64,000 nucleotides of DNA. Origin: Thamnaconus septentrionalis. Lineage: Eukaryota; Chordata; Actinopteri; Tetraodontiformes; Monacanthidae. A program made the position numbers and the translations under genes. The DNA is taken from assembly GCA_009823395.1 (NCBI GenBank), contig CM020516.1, positions 10,048,001 to 10,112,000 on the forward strand, in the 5' to 3' direction. Below the pieces are notes generated by a model. It was not told the DNA's origin, made no database searches, and worked only from the letters and a program-made list of their open reading frames with translations. This document shows positions 40,001-50,859 of this stretch, piece after piece. The number at the start of each line of letters is the position of its first letter. The first letter of the stretch is position 1.

Positions 40001-40930
40001 CAGATTTCCCCCCCACCTTAAGCAGGCAGCTACTGCCCAAGGCTTTCTGTTTCTGTGATGGTGGTGTTAGCTCTAAGTGTCACTGCCTGTTTATGGCTAG
40101 CTGCAATGCTTTTAGGTGTTTGTACAAATTGTATAAAATAAAAAATACAAACAAATTCTCATAGAACCCCCATACAGGTATTTGTTCTTTTGTTCTATTT
40201 TTAATGTATAACTGCCTTGACAAAACTTCTGCAACCGTAGCATCCATGCTAGTTTCTTTTGACAACAGTTAGTTGCTACAGCTATTGCTCTGCAACGTCT
40301 TTGTCGCGGTCGAGTGCAGTTGCTTCCTGTAATTTTATCACTACTTAATCACCCATTGAAAATGCTTTCAAGCGGAAGTGGTCCAAATGAGTTCCTTTTC
40401 GCAGGGTCACAGGAGGAAAAACTGGAAGGTGCGGAAGTTCACGCTGAGGGACGACCCTGCCTTTTTGCATTATTACGACCCCACAAAGGTAAATACTAGC
40501 GGGTAAGCGCCAACAAGAAGGCGGGGCACGTTTTTCATTTGCAACTTTTTTTTCCCCTTCCTTCTCTCCTACTGACTGACACCCCCCATCCTGCCCACCC
40601 CCACCTGGCTACCAGATTGACGACCCTCTGGGAGCCATTCACCTGCGAGGCTCTGTGGTCACAGCAGTGGAGTACGTGCCTGACGGTGAGTTGCACTCGC
40701 GGGAAACACACGCGCCCTCTGGAAATACAGCAAATACTCCCTGGTAGCAAAGCTTCCTCACCCCGACCCCTGCTGCTCTCCCCCGTTCAGCCAAGAAGTA
40801 CGACGTCGACGGCAACCTCTTTGAGATCATCACCTCCGAAGAGACCCACTACTTCTTCCAGGCGGCGACGAGCGACGAGAGGAAGGAGTGGATCAATGCC
40901 ATCCAAACAGTGTCCAGAATTGGGAAGTGA
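37042..40930 (+). CDS. plek: Pleckstrin (PH-DEP-PH protein kinase C substrate), 9 coding exons
   Basis: Exons: 37042-37083, 37772-37927, 38021-38202, 39151-39242, 39357-39541, 39655-39759, 40405-40488, 40616-40685, 40791-40930; joined they encode 351 aa, against 350 in human. The protein begins MEPQEIREGYLVKK and aligns end to end with human pleckstrin: PH1 (about residues 4-101), linker, DEP (about 136-222), PH2 (about 244-348). The PKC sites of human PLEK, Ser113, Thr114 and Ser117, are at identical positions (KFARKSTRRSIRLP). In mammals pleckstrin is the main PKC substrate of platelets and leukocytes; it binds phosphoinositides at the membrane and affects cytoskeleton and secretion. All introns are GT-AG except intron 4 (39243-39356), whose donor is GC (ACAG|GCAGGT). 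Introns 2, 4, 5, 7 and 8 are only 93-127 bp. The gene converges with prokr1. Confidence 0.97.
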
Positions 40931-41454
40931 AAGCAGGCGGCTGCTGTGGTTTTTTTTTCTTCTTTTTATTATTGGACACACCAATGATGATTTATTGTTA
41001 TATTGTATGTGTGCGTCTTTAAAATCATAATCATCATCAAAAATGTTCTCAATCAAGGCACTATTACAGCTGAGTGTGAGGATTTATTCTGGTTATGGCC
41101 GTATTTAGACTCCAAAAAAATCCCCTCAAAGCATTCAATAGTTGTGCAACGCACTGATACTATTTATAGACATCTTTTTTGTAAATGCACCGCTTTTACT
41201 TCCTCGTGTGTATACGTGTGGTTGTGAAGCACATTTCTGTGGCCCTACCGACTACAACGGTATTTAAAACACTCCTATAATTGTCACATATTAGTTCACG
41301 CTCACCAGACAATGTCTGCGTTGTCTTAAGAACCACAATGCTGTTGCTGCACCTCCGAGGTTAGAAGCCGACTGAGGCCTGCGTTTCTGTGTTATCTGTG
41401 GTCTCTCTGTTTCCCATCCTGCTGGCGGGCCTTCAGAGGAAAGAGATGGTTTGA

Positions 41455-41458
41455 ACAC

Positions 41459-41504
<46 letters not shown>
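41455..41504. repeat. (AC)n microsatellite interrupted by (GC)n
   Basis: An AC dinucleotide run with an internal CGCGCGCG block at about 41466-41473, about 520 bp after the plek stop codon. If the poly(A) site is that at 41917, the repeat lies in the plek 3' UTR. Confidence 0.95.
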
Positions 41505-41506
<2 letters not shown>

Positions 41507-41916
41507 CCTCTATGCGAAATTAGGCAGAGTCATTTCTGCTGGCTGGCTCAATCATCCGTGTGAGAATTTATCAGCGGCAGAAATGACGAGCTTCAGCGAG
41601 TGTGACTGTTCAAATTCCATTAAGGGAAGAGTTCCAGTCAAGATCTCAAGAGTGTAATGACAGTTTGAGGACGCTCTTCTGTTCAGCTGTTTCAACCTCT
41701 ATGTTGTTGATGCCTCGGAGGTTTGTCGTCATTTTTATTTCATTAAAAGAAAAAAGAGAAGCTTTGTGTTCCACTCTAAAAAACAAAAATGTCACAATTG
41801 TAATTATTTATTCAATATCATGTCCTAATTTTAACAATTAAAGACCTAGAATTTAAAATTTTGCCAGATGTTGAAATTATCTATTTTATCACTAGTTTAC
41901 TGACTTTGTCTTTATA

Positions 41917-41922
41917 AATAAA
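41917..41922 (+). terminator. Candidate plek poly(A) signal AATAAA
   Basis: The first exact AATAAA downstream of the plek stop codon, giving a 3' UTR of about 1 kb. A second AATAAA at 42124-42129 and an ATTAAA at 41742 are alternatives. The sequence alone does not decide. Confidence 0.35.
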
Positions 41923-42226
41923 CCCAGCCCTCCACTTTCTCAACCACTCGACCTTCCTTCCTCTTTCTTCCTTGGCAATTTTTAGTGCGCTGCCGTCTGA
42001 ATAGATTGCCAGCAGTCGAAATGATCACTGACAATGCCATTCTTTGTGTATGTGTTATGTGTCTGTGTAATTCCCCCCAACACAGCTCATGATGACATGT
42101 TCATCGTTTGCACAGCTCTTTAGAATAAATACAAGATGATTTTAAAATTCAATTAGTTTGAAACAAGATAATATATATATTTTTTTAATTAATTCATTTC
42201 AAATTCGGATACATTTCCATTTAAAG

Positions 42227-42255
42227 CAACAACAACAACAACAACAACAACAACA
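42227..42255. repeat. (CAA)n microsatellite
   Basis: About ten uninterrupted CAA/ACA units. They produce a poly-glutamine frame that is not a gene. Confidence 0.95.
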
Positions 42256-42945
42256 AACTAAACAATGGTGGGTATGTTGCCTCTTTGCATGGTTGCGCTT
42301 CACAATTTTACCACAGGGGGGTACTGTACTTTCACCTAAGAACTCTGATCAAAACGAGGCCTTGAAGGCACATACACTGCACTATACGCAAACACATAAC
42401 ATTTCAAATGAACTTCATGAATAGTGTGACAAAACCGTTCCCGTTCATTAACAGGTGCGAAGACAGCAGACATGACCTTTGACCTTTAGCTCCTGCTATC
42501 AAAAAGAAGACTATCGACAAGAGTGAAAATACACGTGAGGGGGAAAAAACAATGTGTTTGATTGACGGCTGATGTGCAGCTACTTGTTGTTTACCGTCAA
42601 GGTGTCGGGAGCAGGAGGAGGCGGTAGGATGGGGACGTTTGCATACGTTGACATAAATGAATTAGCTGCCTTGTTCCCGTCAGAGGCTGGACGGATTCTG
42701 GCCTCGGTTGGCCGACAGGCTGCAGCTGCTGGGTGTGCACTCTGTCTCCAGCGCACCTGTTTGATTTGGACAATCGCTCAACTTTCACACGCAAACGCGC
42801 ACAAGGCAGGAGCAGATGTGGGAGCCGACGTGAGTTTCTGAAGTGGTTCCCACCGCGCTGAACTCCTCGCAACCCTATCAGCACCGGAACAACTCGCAGC
42901 CTGGTTGAAGCCGTTTATCTTCTGTTACTGCAGAGATTTTTTTCA

Positions 42946-43082
42946 TCCATCCATCCATGCATCCATCCATCCATCCATCCATTTTCAATACCCGCTTCTT
43001 CCTGAGCTCAGGGTCACGGAGGTCTGCTGTAGCCTCTCCCACCTGTCATAGGGCGAAGGCAGGGTGACACCCTGGACAAGTT
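42946..43082 (-). mobile_element. 5'-truncated teleost SINE copy with 13-bp TSD
   Basis: Begins with (ATCC)n and continues with the minus-strand 3' end of the same family (TTCTTCCTGAGCTCAGGGTC, GGCAGGGTGACACCCTGGAC). It is flanked by exact 13-bp direct repeats GAGATTTTTTTCA at 42933-42945 and 43083-43095. The abrupt 5' truncation and target-site duplication show LINE-type retroposition. Confidence 0.93.
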
Positions 43083-43099
43083 GAGATTTTTTTCAACTA

Positions 43100-46000
43100 A
43101 AAATAAATATTTATGAAATAAATAATTAAATAAATGACGGTTGACCTAATGTATGCTGCTTTTTGCTTCAATTTTTTTAGTCAATCAACAACTGTGCAAT
43201 CTAAAATTCAGTCATTTTTTGCTGTTGTGTTTCATTTTTAACCACAGTCAACTTTTAAGGTAGCACTGAACTGGAAAAAAATCATCAAAACAAAACAGTC
43301 AAAACAAAACAATAGAATATGAATTTGTGCTCCTGCTGCACAGACTGCAGTGACTCATAACGGTATAAATCAAAAGAAGTGACAACACTACTGATAACAC
43401 ATACGGCAACTGTGTTTGATCATGTCGCCACTCAACGATCAGATCCAGTAGATTTCTTTTGTTCTGCCACTGATCCAACAGCCGCATAGTTTAATGGAGC
43501 CTAAAGTGTGGTTTGTCTTTGAAAAAGACCCAGCGCACCGTACCGGAGAAAAATGCTTTTAAAAAATGCGCTGCACTTCTGTCTACACGCACGGTCTCAG
43601 CGCTGTACAAGCCAGCGAGCCTGTGGCACATTTTCATTTAAGCTGTTAAAGGAACATTATTGATCCGGTTGTCACCCACTCAGTGCCCGCCTGGAATCAC
43701 AGTCATTATTCATGAACGGCCACTGATTTGCTGTCACAGGATGCCACTTCCCTACGGAGCTGTAGGGCATGTGCGAGTCGGGAGGAGCACAAATAAAACA
43801 CAGCGGCCTTAAGAGCCATTAAAGTGACATTTAATAGTCATTAGTTCACTGGCCGCCTGCTCCCGCTGTGACCTCGGCACCCTTCCTGCCTCTGTTACTT
43901 AATGGAACGGAGGGCCAGTAGGTCGGGACAGTAAGATCCACTGACGGCGAGCTTTTTGTCCCTGCGGATGCATTTGTCATTATTAGGTTCTGTCGCTCTT
44001 CATTGGTTGATTAAATGTTTTGCAAAAGTATAATTTTTGGCCTTATGAAAGGAAAATGAATGGACGCATTGGTTAGCACTATTTAAAAACAACGGAAAAA
44101 ATAAGGACCTGTGACGCTGCAAATCAAAAGCAGAATCCTGGATGGCGTCGCCCGGCTGGATCCGTCGCTTGAACTGTCAAGGTGGCCAACCATTTAAGGG
44201 AAGCTCTCCCCACGACATACGGCCTGCTCTCTGTGGAAGGAATGGATTAGCATGAAGTGAAGCCAAGCGTGTTGAGGGGGGGCAAGCGGCAGAGTCAGAG
44301 CTGATGTGCTCAAGCGCCACTCTCTGCAAGGAGTCAGTGGGCTGCAACCGCGCAAGGTCTGGGTCAAGTTGGATGAAGTCAAGTGGGTGAGCTCACAGAG
44401 AGGCGGATTTCTCAGAATTAGAATATTCTTTACTTGATGCCCATTTGACCGAACCCAATTAACCCTCTGTTGTTGTTGATGTGTGTGCAAATGACAACAA
44501 AGCAGCGTTTAATTGCGAGAGCAACCCTCCCTGGAACGTCCTGCAGCTGGCTCCTCAGATGAGTCGTGTGCTCAGGTGCAGGAGGATCTGACGTGGGGAG
44601 AACAGAGGAAACAGGTAGTGTGGGGCAGCCTGCCAGCTGTTTGCACTGAAGATGAAACGCAGCTGTTTCCTCCCAATATGTGTCTGACAACCACATTCGC
44701 AGCTGCATCGAGCTTCTCTTCTGCTAACGGTCACCGGTTTTTAAATCTCCTCTCCATCCGCTCAAGTTGCCTCGGCCCGTCGTCCACTTGCTCGCTGCCG
44801 CCGCCACTGCCCTTTGACGAGGGCAGGCCCCGTGACAAACCATGCTTTGTCCTGACGAGATCGTGTTTTTCCCAGAAAGTGAGCCGGTGGGAGGAGACGT
44901 TCCCACTCAAACCGACTCTTCAGCCTGGAGGGGGCCGAGCTGAGATTAATGACGGCAATAAAGCGAGATCCCTGATGAATCTGAAAGCAACGTTTCCAGG
45001 GATCAAAGCTCAGAGAACAATAACAACCAGCATGCCAGGCGGCGGCCACGCAACTAAACTAACCCTAATAAAGGCCTAATGACAAAACCGTGAAAAACAT
45101 GACTAAGCGGACAATTAAAAAAATAAGGCCGACTCACCGTGGGGGCAGGAGAGGGAGAAAGGCTGGCTGTTTGCTCTGTTGATGGTGTCTCAGCAACACC
45201 TCTCCCGCGGTGATGAATGATCCGTGAGAGTTAATGTGCGTGCGCGAATTAGAATATGAATGGACCTTTTAACCCACTGCTATTCGTTAATCTCGAACCT
45301 CGGTAAGCAGGTCACTGTGCCATCCTTAATGGAATCATAATGGTACACGACGATGTCTCCGCCACAGCGGCGGCGGCGGGGAGGCGGATGGGGGTTGGGT
45401 TGCTGGAGGTTGGCGGTTTTGCGCTGCTACGAGAGAAAAAAACGACGCATTGACAAACTTTTATCCGCCAGGATGAAACGGCCAACCGCAGTAGAACTTG
45501 TTGCAAGGCGCAGCACTGCAAAGGGTATCTGGGGCGTTGACGCCTCTAACGTTCACACGGTTGAAGGGAGTGAAACGGGAGGTGTGGGGGTTAGACGGCA
45601 ACACACAAACTGCTTGTGTTTCATGTTTATGACCCACTTGGAGAACGAAGTGAGGGCCAGGTATGTCACCGCAGCCGTAATGGTGAGGTTATTTTTTACC
45701 AGGAAAACAAGGTGTTATGGAGTTTGACTTCTTTTGGAAAACATTTTTTCCTCCCAGCTGAGGTTTTTAATCCTCTGTGGCGCTACGGAAAGAACTGGGA
45801 AAGGTGCAAACTGCGGCGAGGAATCATCTACATCCACTCACACTCCATTCACACCAGTCCAAGTGGCTTTCCACTGGGAAATATAATGTATTGGGTTTTA
45901 ACATTTAATGAAATTTAGGCTGCAACGTTTCTTGACAAGTATTGATTACTCTGTTATTCTGCGAGTTGAAAATGGTCTAAGAAGCTCCAAAGCTACAAAC

Positions 46001-47369
46001 TGGATTTAGAGGGTAACTTGGGACCTTCATTGTCTCATTTGTTTGATGGCAAAAATCCCCCCCAGTAAACTTTGAATGACCTTGTGTTTAGTTTTGGTGA
46101 TAAAAAAAAAAAAAAAAAAAAAAATCTGTGCCATCATTTCCGGTACGACTGACAGTCTGTCCAGTGTGCTCACTGCCTCTTTCCCAGTAAACACCGACAT
46201 TGGGTGCAGTCAGGCATAATACTGATCTGGATTTAACTCCTCCGCTCAATGAAATGAATATCGTCCTTCAAAGGCCGACATACTGCCGTGTCCTGACATG
46301 GGTACAGATGGAAGTTAGGCCACTTCTTGTCTCACAGTCAACTTCATCAAAGCAGACGCCCTTGCAAACATCATGCAGACTGTGCTGGAAATGTAAACGA
46401 GTGTCATCCGAGAGTCTCAGGAGGACCCAGAGAAAACAGTGTCAATCTGTCACCACAGACCGAGGATAGGCAGCCACAATTTAACCCTCTTGATAACCAA
46501 AAACCTTCACAGCAAGTGAGAGTCCATAAACACTTTGTTTTACACGCATGCAGTACAATTATGTGCTTCCTGGATACACCTAAAACAAATCCACAGCAAG
46601 GCTCAATTGTTGTAAAAGAGAAAATGGAATCCAACCGTTGCGCTAGTCCAAAGAATTAATCAGAAAAGTGTTATCCGCAATAAACTTAATTTCCAAATGC
46701 AAAGAAAGTGATGGTTAAATGCAGAATAGATACGCTCTTACCCTGAACACAGTATGCTGCCGCTATTACACATTATCAAATACTGGAAAAATAGGAAAAG
46801 TAATACACCGAAAAAGGAAAGGCAAATACGAGTGGAGCCATCCTTACAGTACTACAATATTTATTAACATAAAAACACAGGGAATGCACCAACAACATAC
46901 AAAAAAGCTGTGATTTAATGATTGGTTTCGAAGAAAAGAAAGTCGTCTGGGACAGTCTAAGCGCTGGACTGTAAATCTTACATTACGGTTCTACTGGCGC
47001 AAGTCAATGTGCCAAAAGGATGAAATGCCAGACATTGACCTCACTGTACCAGGTCATACTGCACAGTATATATTACACACCAATGTTTCCCGTGAATGCA
47101 CATGAAGCACATGCATTTCACAACAACACAACGTACAAACACATTATGCACAAAAATTACAACTTCTTAATATGTCTTGTAGAAGCACAGCAGCCGTGAA
47201 CTACATCATCTCAATAATCACTGTTGCTGCCAGCGACTAAACCTTCCTCGTTGTTCGTGAATCTCCAAAATCTCTCTTTCAGAAAAAAGCCCTTGATCTG
47301 GAATTAACCAATTAATTGATTAAATTAATCTCGTCAGATATGTGATTTTTGGACGCGACACAGATCACT
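43100..47369. other. Gene-free interval between plek and prokr1
   Basis: No exon was recognised in this convergent intergenic space. The human interval between PLEK and PROKR1 contains FBXO48 and APLF (from memory), and I find no trace of either. The longest unexplained open frame in the window lies at 44513-45079 (188 codons, + strand). It has no recognisable domain and overlaps open frames on the other strand. A poly-A tract is at about 46102-46124. A minus-strand AATAAA (46865-46860) could end the prokr1 transcript, but this is a guess. Confidence 0.5.
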
Positions 47370-49778
47370 TCAGCGCAAGTGAACGCACTCGATCTCCTCT
47401 GTGACGGGCACAGACAGGGTCCTGACGTCCAGCTCGTCCACGTTCTTGGTGAAAGCGTACGTCGACCGCCAGCGCAGCAGCACCATCTTCTTCAGGTACT
47501 TGACCGTGTTGTTCTTGACACTCACGAAGCACAGCGTGTTGATCATGCTGTTGCTCATGGCGACGCACTCGATGATGTAGAAGACTACCAGCGAGTTCCT
47601 CTGTCGCGATATGAGCGTAGGGTGGAAGTCGCGCAGGATGGTGAAGCCGTAGTACGGCGCCCAGCACAGGATGTAGGCGGTGAGGATCCCGATGAGGACC
47701 ATGACCGTCTTGCGGCGGCAACGCAGCCTCTTGCGAATCTGCTCCGTCTGAAACCCGGGCACGTTCTTGAACCAGAGCTCGCGGGAGATGCGGGCGTAGC
47801 ACATGGCCATGACGATGACGGGCGCCACAAACTCCAGGGCGAAGATGAACAGGAAGTAGGACTGGTAGTAGGCCTGCTGGTCCACCGGCCAGATCTGGGC
47901 GCAGAAGACCTTGTGGGTGGCGATGGCGCCGCCGCTGTGCGGGTAGGTGGTGACGGAGGCAAAGTAGGCCGAGGGGATCGAGATGAGTGCGGGGACGATC
48001 CAGACCCCCGTGATCAGGCAGTAGGCTGTTTGGTATTTCATGCGAGGCCTCAGAGGATGGACAATAGCCATGTACCTGCAGGGACAGAGACACGGCGCTG
48101 CGTTGAGGAAGGCAGGAAGTGAATACTTAATACGATACACGGCGCTGCGTGAACTCAATAAGATCGACTCTCTCAGTCACTGGCTGCAGATTAAAGTTCA
48201 ATTCACGCCATTCCACTATTCAGCAGACTGAATTTTTCATACTGGCTGGTCACTTTTTAATGGGTTCTCCCTACAAGTTGACACACACACATACACACAG
48301 ACACACACACACACACACTTCTAGACGGTAAAGAAAGATGCCACGCTCAGTTGAGACGGCGGACAAAAGCGTAAGTAAGTTTTTGAATCTGCAGTCACAG
48401 GGCAAATGGAATGGAAACGCTGGATAAGTGAGAAGATGATCGAGGCCTGCAATTTCCTCCTCATCGTGAAACCACAGACGGGGCCCTTGAAGTGAGAAAA
48501 CAATGCTCTACGCTGGCTTTGAGTGGCGTTGACGCAGTCAATAACAGGTGGAGGGACACGAGGAAGAGCCTCCTGACTTGTATCCCGACCTACTTCCTGC
48601 TCCCGTCGCTAATAGTTTTGAGTCACTCTGTCTTGTTTTCCCTCTCGTTTCGATGACCCGGTGTCTGTGACCCTGAGATTGATTGTGGAGCACCAATTTT
48701 AAGGAGGACATGGCTCTTTAATTGCTTCGTGCGGCAAGAGGGGCATGAGGGACCTACTTGTCCGAGTGCGGATGTGACTCCTGCTGGACTCCGGTTGGCA
48801 TTTGCAGCATATGAAGCAGTGAAGTAGAAACACTATGGTGGAGCCAAGATCACTATAGGGTGCCATTATGCCCCCACACGCAAAAAGAAATTGACTGATG
48901 CAAAATTGACAGAATTGTTTCAATCGATGTATTTATATCTTTCTTTTAATCAAACACACAGTAGGTATCCTACTTTTGATATGTGTTTGAATCCAATTTA
49001 TAAGCCAGAGAACACCACCAAGCTGGAACACTACCAGATATTCAACAATCCAACACCAAAGATCTTCTCCAGCCAACCAAACATATATTTTATCGCAAAG
49101 TTCAGAGTGCTTTTTCTGTATCAGAAACTTTGGAAATGGTTTGAAGATGGCCGTGCCGTGAATTACAACAATGTGATATCGACAAAAGCCGAAGAAAAGG
49201 TCTATTGAGAGATCAATCAGAGAAGTCTTGGAAGCTTGATTGATTTCGACGCACAAAGGCACTCGCTGCCCGACAGATATATAAGGAAAGGGACAAAAAA
49301 AGACAAAGCAAAACACCTACCTATCAACTGCAATGGCAAGCAGTGCGTTTGTGGACACGTAGAGCGACACGGTCCGGAGGTAGTTGACGGAGGCGCACAG
49401 CACCCAGCCGTGAGTCCAGGACAGCTGCTTCACCACATAGTAGTCCACCAGGAACGGGCAGCACACCACCGCCACGATGAAGTCGGACACGGCCAGGTTG
49501 GCGATGAGCAGGTTGGTGAGGTTCCTCAGCTTCTTGTAGCGCGTCAGCGTGGCGATGAAGATGAAGTTCCCCAGGCCGCACACCAGCATGATGCAGGCGA
49601 GCACCACGCCGATGACGATGGTGGCCACGAAGAAGGCCTGGCCCTGCGTGGTGTCGGGGAAGTCGTCGGGGTGGATGCCGTAATCCACGTCGTAGCTGTC
49701 GGCCGCCTGCTCCATCCTCCCTGCCGCCAGACCCTCCTGCAGCTCTCCATCGGTGGCGCTGGCGTTGGCGTCACCCAT
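47370..49778 (-). CDS. prokr1: Prokineticin receptor, class A GPCR, 2 coding exons
   Basis: Coding exons 49778-49321 and 48075-47370 (minus strand) encode 387 aa. The 1,245-bp GT-AG intron splits the Arg codon of the DRY motif (residues 152-154). The protein shows seven membrane segments, an N-glycosylation site NAS at residue 5, GN in TM1 (70-71), the ECL1-ECL2 cysteine pair (Cys128, Cys211), CWAP in TM6 (290-293), and the family's [10 protein letters not shown] in place of NPxxY. It aligns along its length with human PROKR1 and PROKR2, notably [34 protein letters not shown] and the C-terminal TEEIEC. These receptors bind prokineticins and signal mainly through Gq. The start chosen is the first ATG in frame after a plausible acceptor (49836). 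The family call is firm. PROKR1 rather than PROKR2 rests on the neighbour plek and is less sure. Confidence 0.93.
48281..48318. repeat. (AC)n microsatellite in prokr1 intron
   Basis: AC dinucleotide run with ATAC and AGAC interruptions, inside the intron between the two prokr1 coding exons. Confidence 0.93.
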
Positions 49779-50333
49779 ATCCAAGCACCGTCTGGGGCCA
49801 AATTTAAAGCGAGGTTCCCCTTGAGCGATTCCTTCACTGTGGGTTCAGGTACTGTGGCGTTTGTGCGACGATGGAAAACTGAGTCTTCTTTTGCAGCGGC
49901 GCATATTTTGTTTTCCCCTCACCTGGAACAAAAAGTTCCCGTCTCACTATTGCGCACGCAGGATCAGCCGGGTCTGAGTCACATTCTGCATAACTGAGCT
50001 TGAGGCATCATGCTGATAGCACATGTGCCATGTTCTGTTTGATCTTATATGATCTCTTACTCTTTGAAACACACCAGCGCCCTGAGGCTCAGTCAAATGA
50101 TGGAAAAGCAATGCATTTTAATAAGACACGAGTTTTGTGCTGTGATGCAAATACAATAAACCAGCAATAGAAAACTGACTGTGTACTGGAAGAAGATAAG
50201 ATAATAAGATATCAGAATTTGCACACCGACATTTCATTCTTCATAAATAGAAGTCATGGTGAGGAGATAGGCAGTAAAACACTATGAAAACTGACACATC
50301 TGCAAAGCTGAATAATAACAATAACAACACTGC

Positions 50334-50426
<93 letters not shown>
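50334..50426. repeat. (AAT)31 microsatellite in the 5' intron of prokr1
   Basis: An apparently uninterrupted AAT run of about 31 units (93 bp). It lies about 105 bp downstream of the predicted prokr1 first-exon donor. The poly-leucine frame on the minus strand is an artefact. A run this long should be highly polymorphic. Confidence 0.97.
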
Positions 50427-50428
<2 letters not shown>

Positions 50429-50531
50429 AATGAATTTGCCCTGAACAGCCAGACTGACTACTCTTTGGCTCATCTTTCAGTCAATACAGCAAAACACGGC
50501 GCAGTTATGAAGCAGTTCATCAAGCACTTAC

Positions 50532-50850
50532 CTGGTGAGGCAGATAAACGCTCCTCCGACTTTGCTGCTCCAATTTTACCCTAAAAACGCCTTCCGCCCG
50601 CGGTGTCAGGTGTTGGTGTCAGCCGGAGTCGCTCCATCTGCCCCCTCCGAGCGGCGACTGCATGCGTCTCCGCGGCGATCCGCTTCCCGGCGCGCGTCTT
50701 GACGCGGAGGTGGACGGTGGACGGTGGGGGGGGGAGGTGCGCGCGTTCGCCTCCAGCACCGATTGAGGAATTCGGCTTTGACGCGCGGCGAAGGAAACCT
50801 CGCAGACGAAGGCAAGTACGCCTGCGCCAGACAATCATCAAGTATCAACA
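50532..50850 (-). other. prokr1: Probable non-coding first exon and promoter of prokr1
   Basis: On the minus strand a consensus donor (CACCAG|GTAAGT, last exon base 50532) lies at the 3' side of a CpG-rich block (50580-50850). An acceptor preceding base 49836 (ACCCACAG) would join it to the 5' UTR of the first coding exon, giving an intron of about 695 bp. A 5' non-coding exon would fit my recollection of mammalian PROKR genes. The transcription start is not defined, and no TATA box was seen. The upstream end given is approximate. Confidence 0.5.
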
Positions 50851-50859
50851 CACAAGATT

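Noticed and set aside
40931..47369. Possible fbxo48 or aplf orthologues expected from human synteny
   Set aside because: No F-box, FHA or PBZ zinc-finger signature was seen in any frame of this interval.
47349..48122. A 257-codon + strand frame over prokr1 exon
   Set aside because: Antisense shadow of the receptor's second coding exon; the true minus-strand frame aligns along its length to PROKR proteins.
49236..49997. A 253-codon + strand frame over the first prokr1 coding exon
   Set aside because: Antisense shadow, His/Asp/Gly-rich, no recognisable family.
50282..50473. A poly-leucine open frame on the minus strand
   Set aside because: Translation of the (AAT)n microsatellite.
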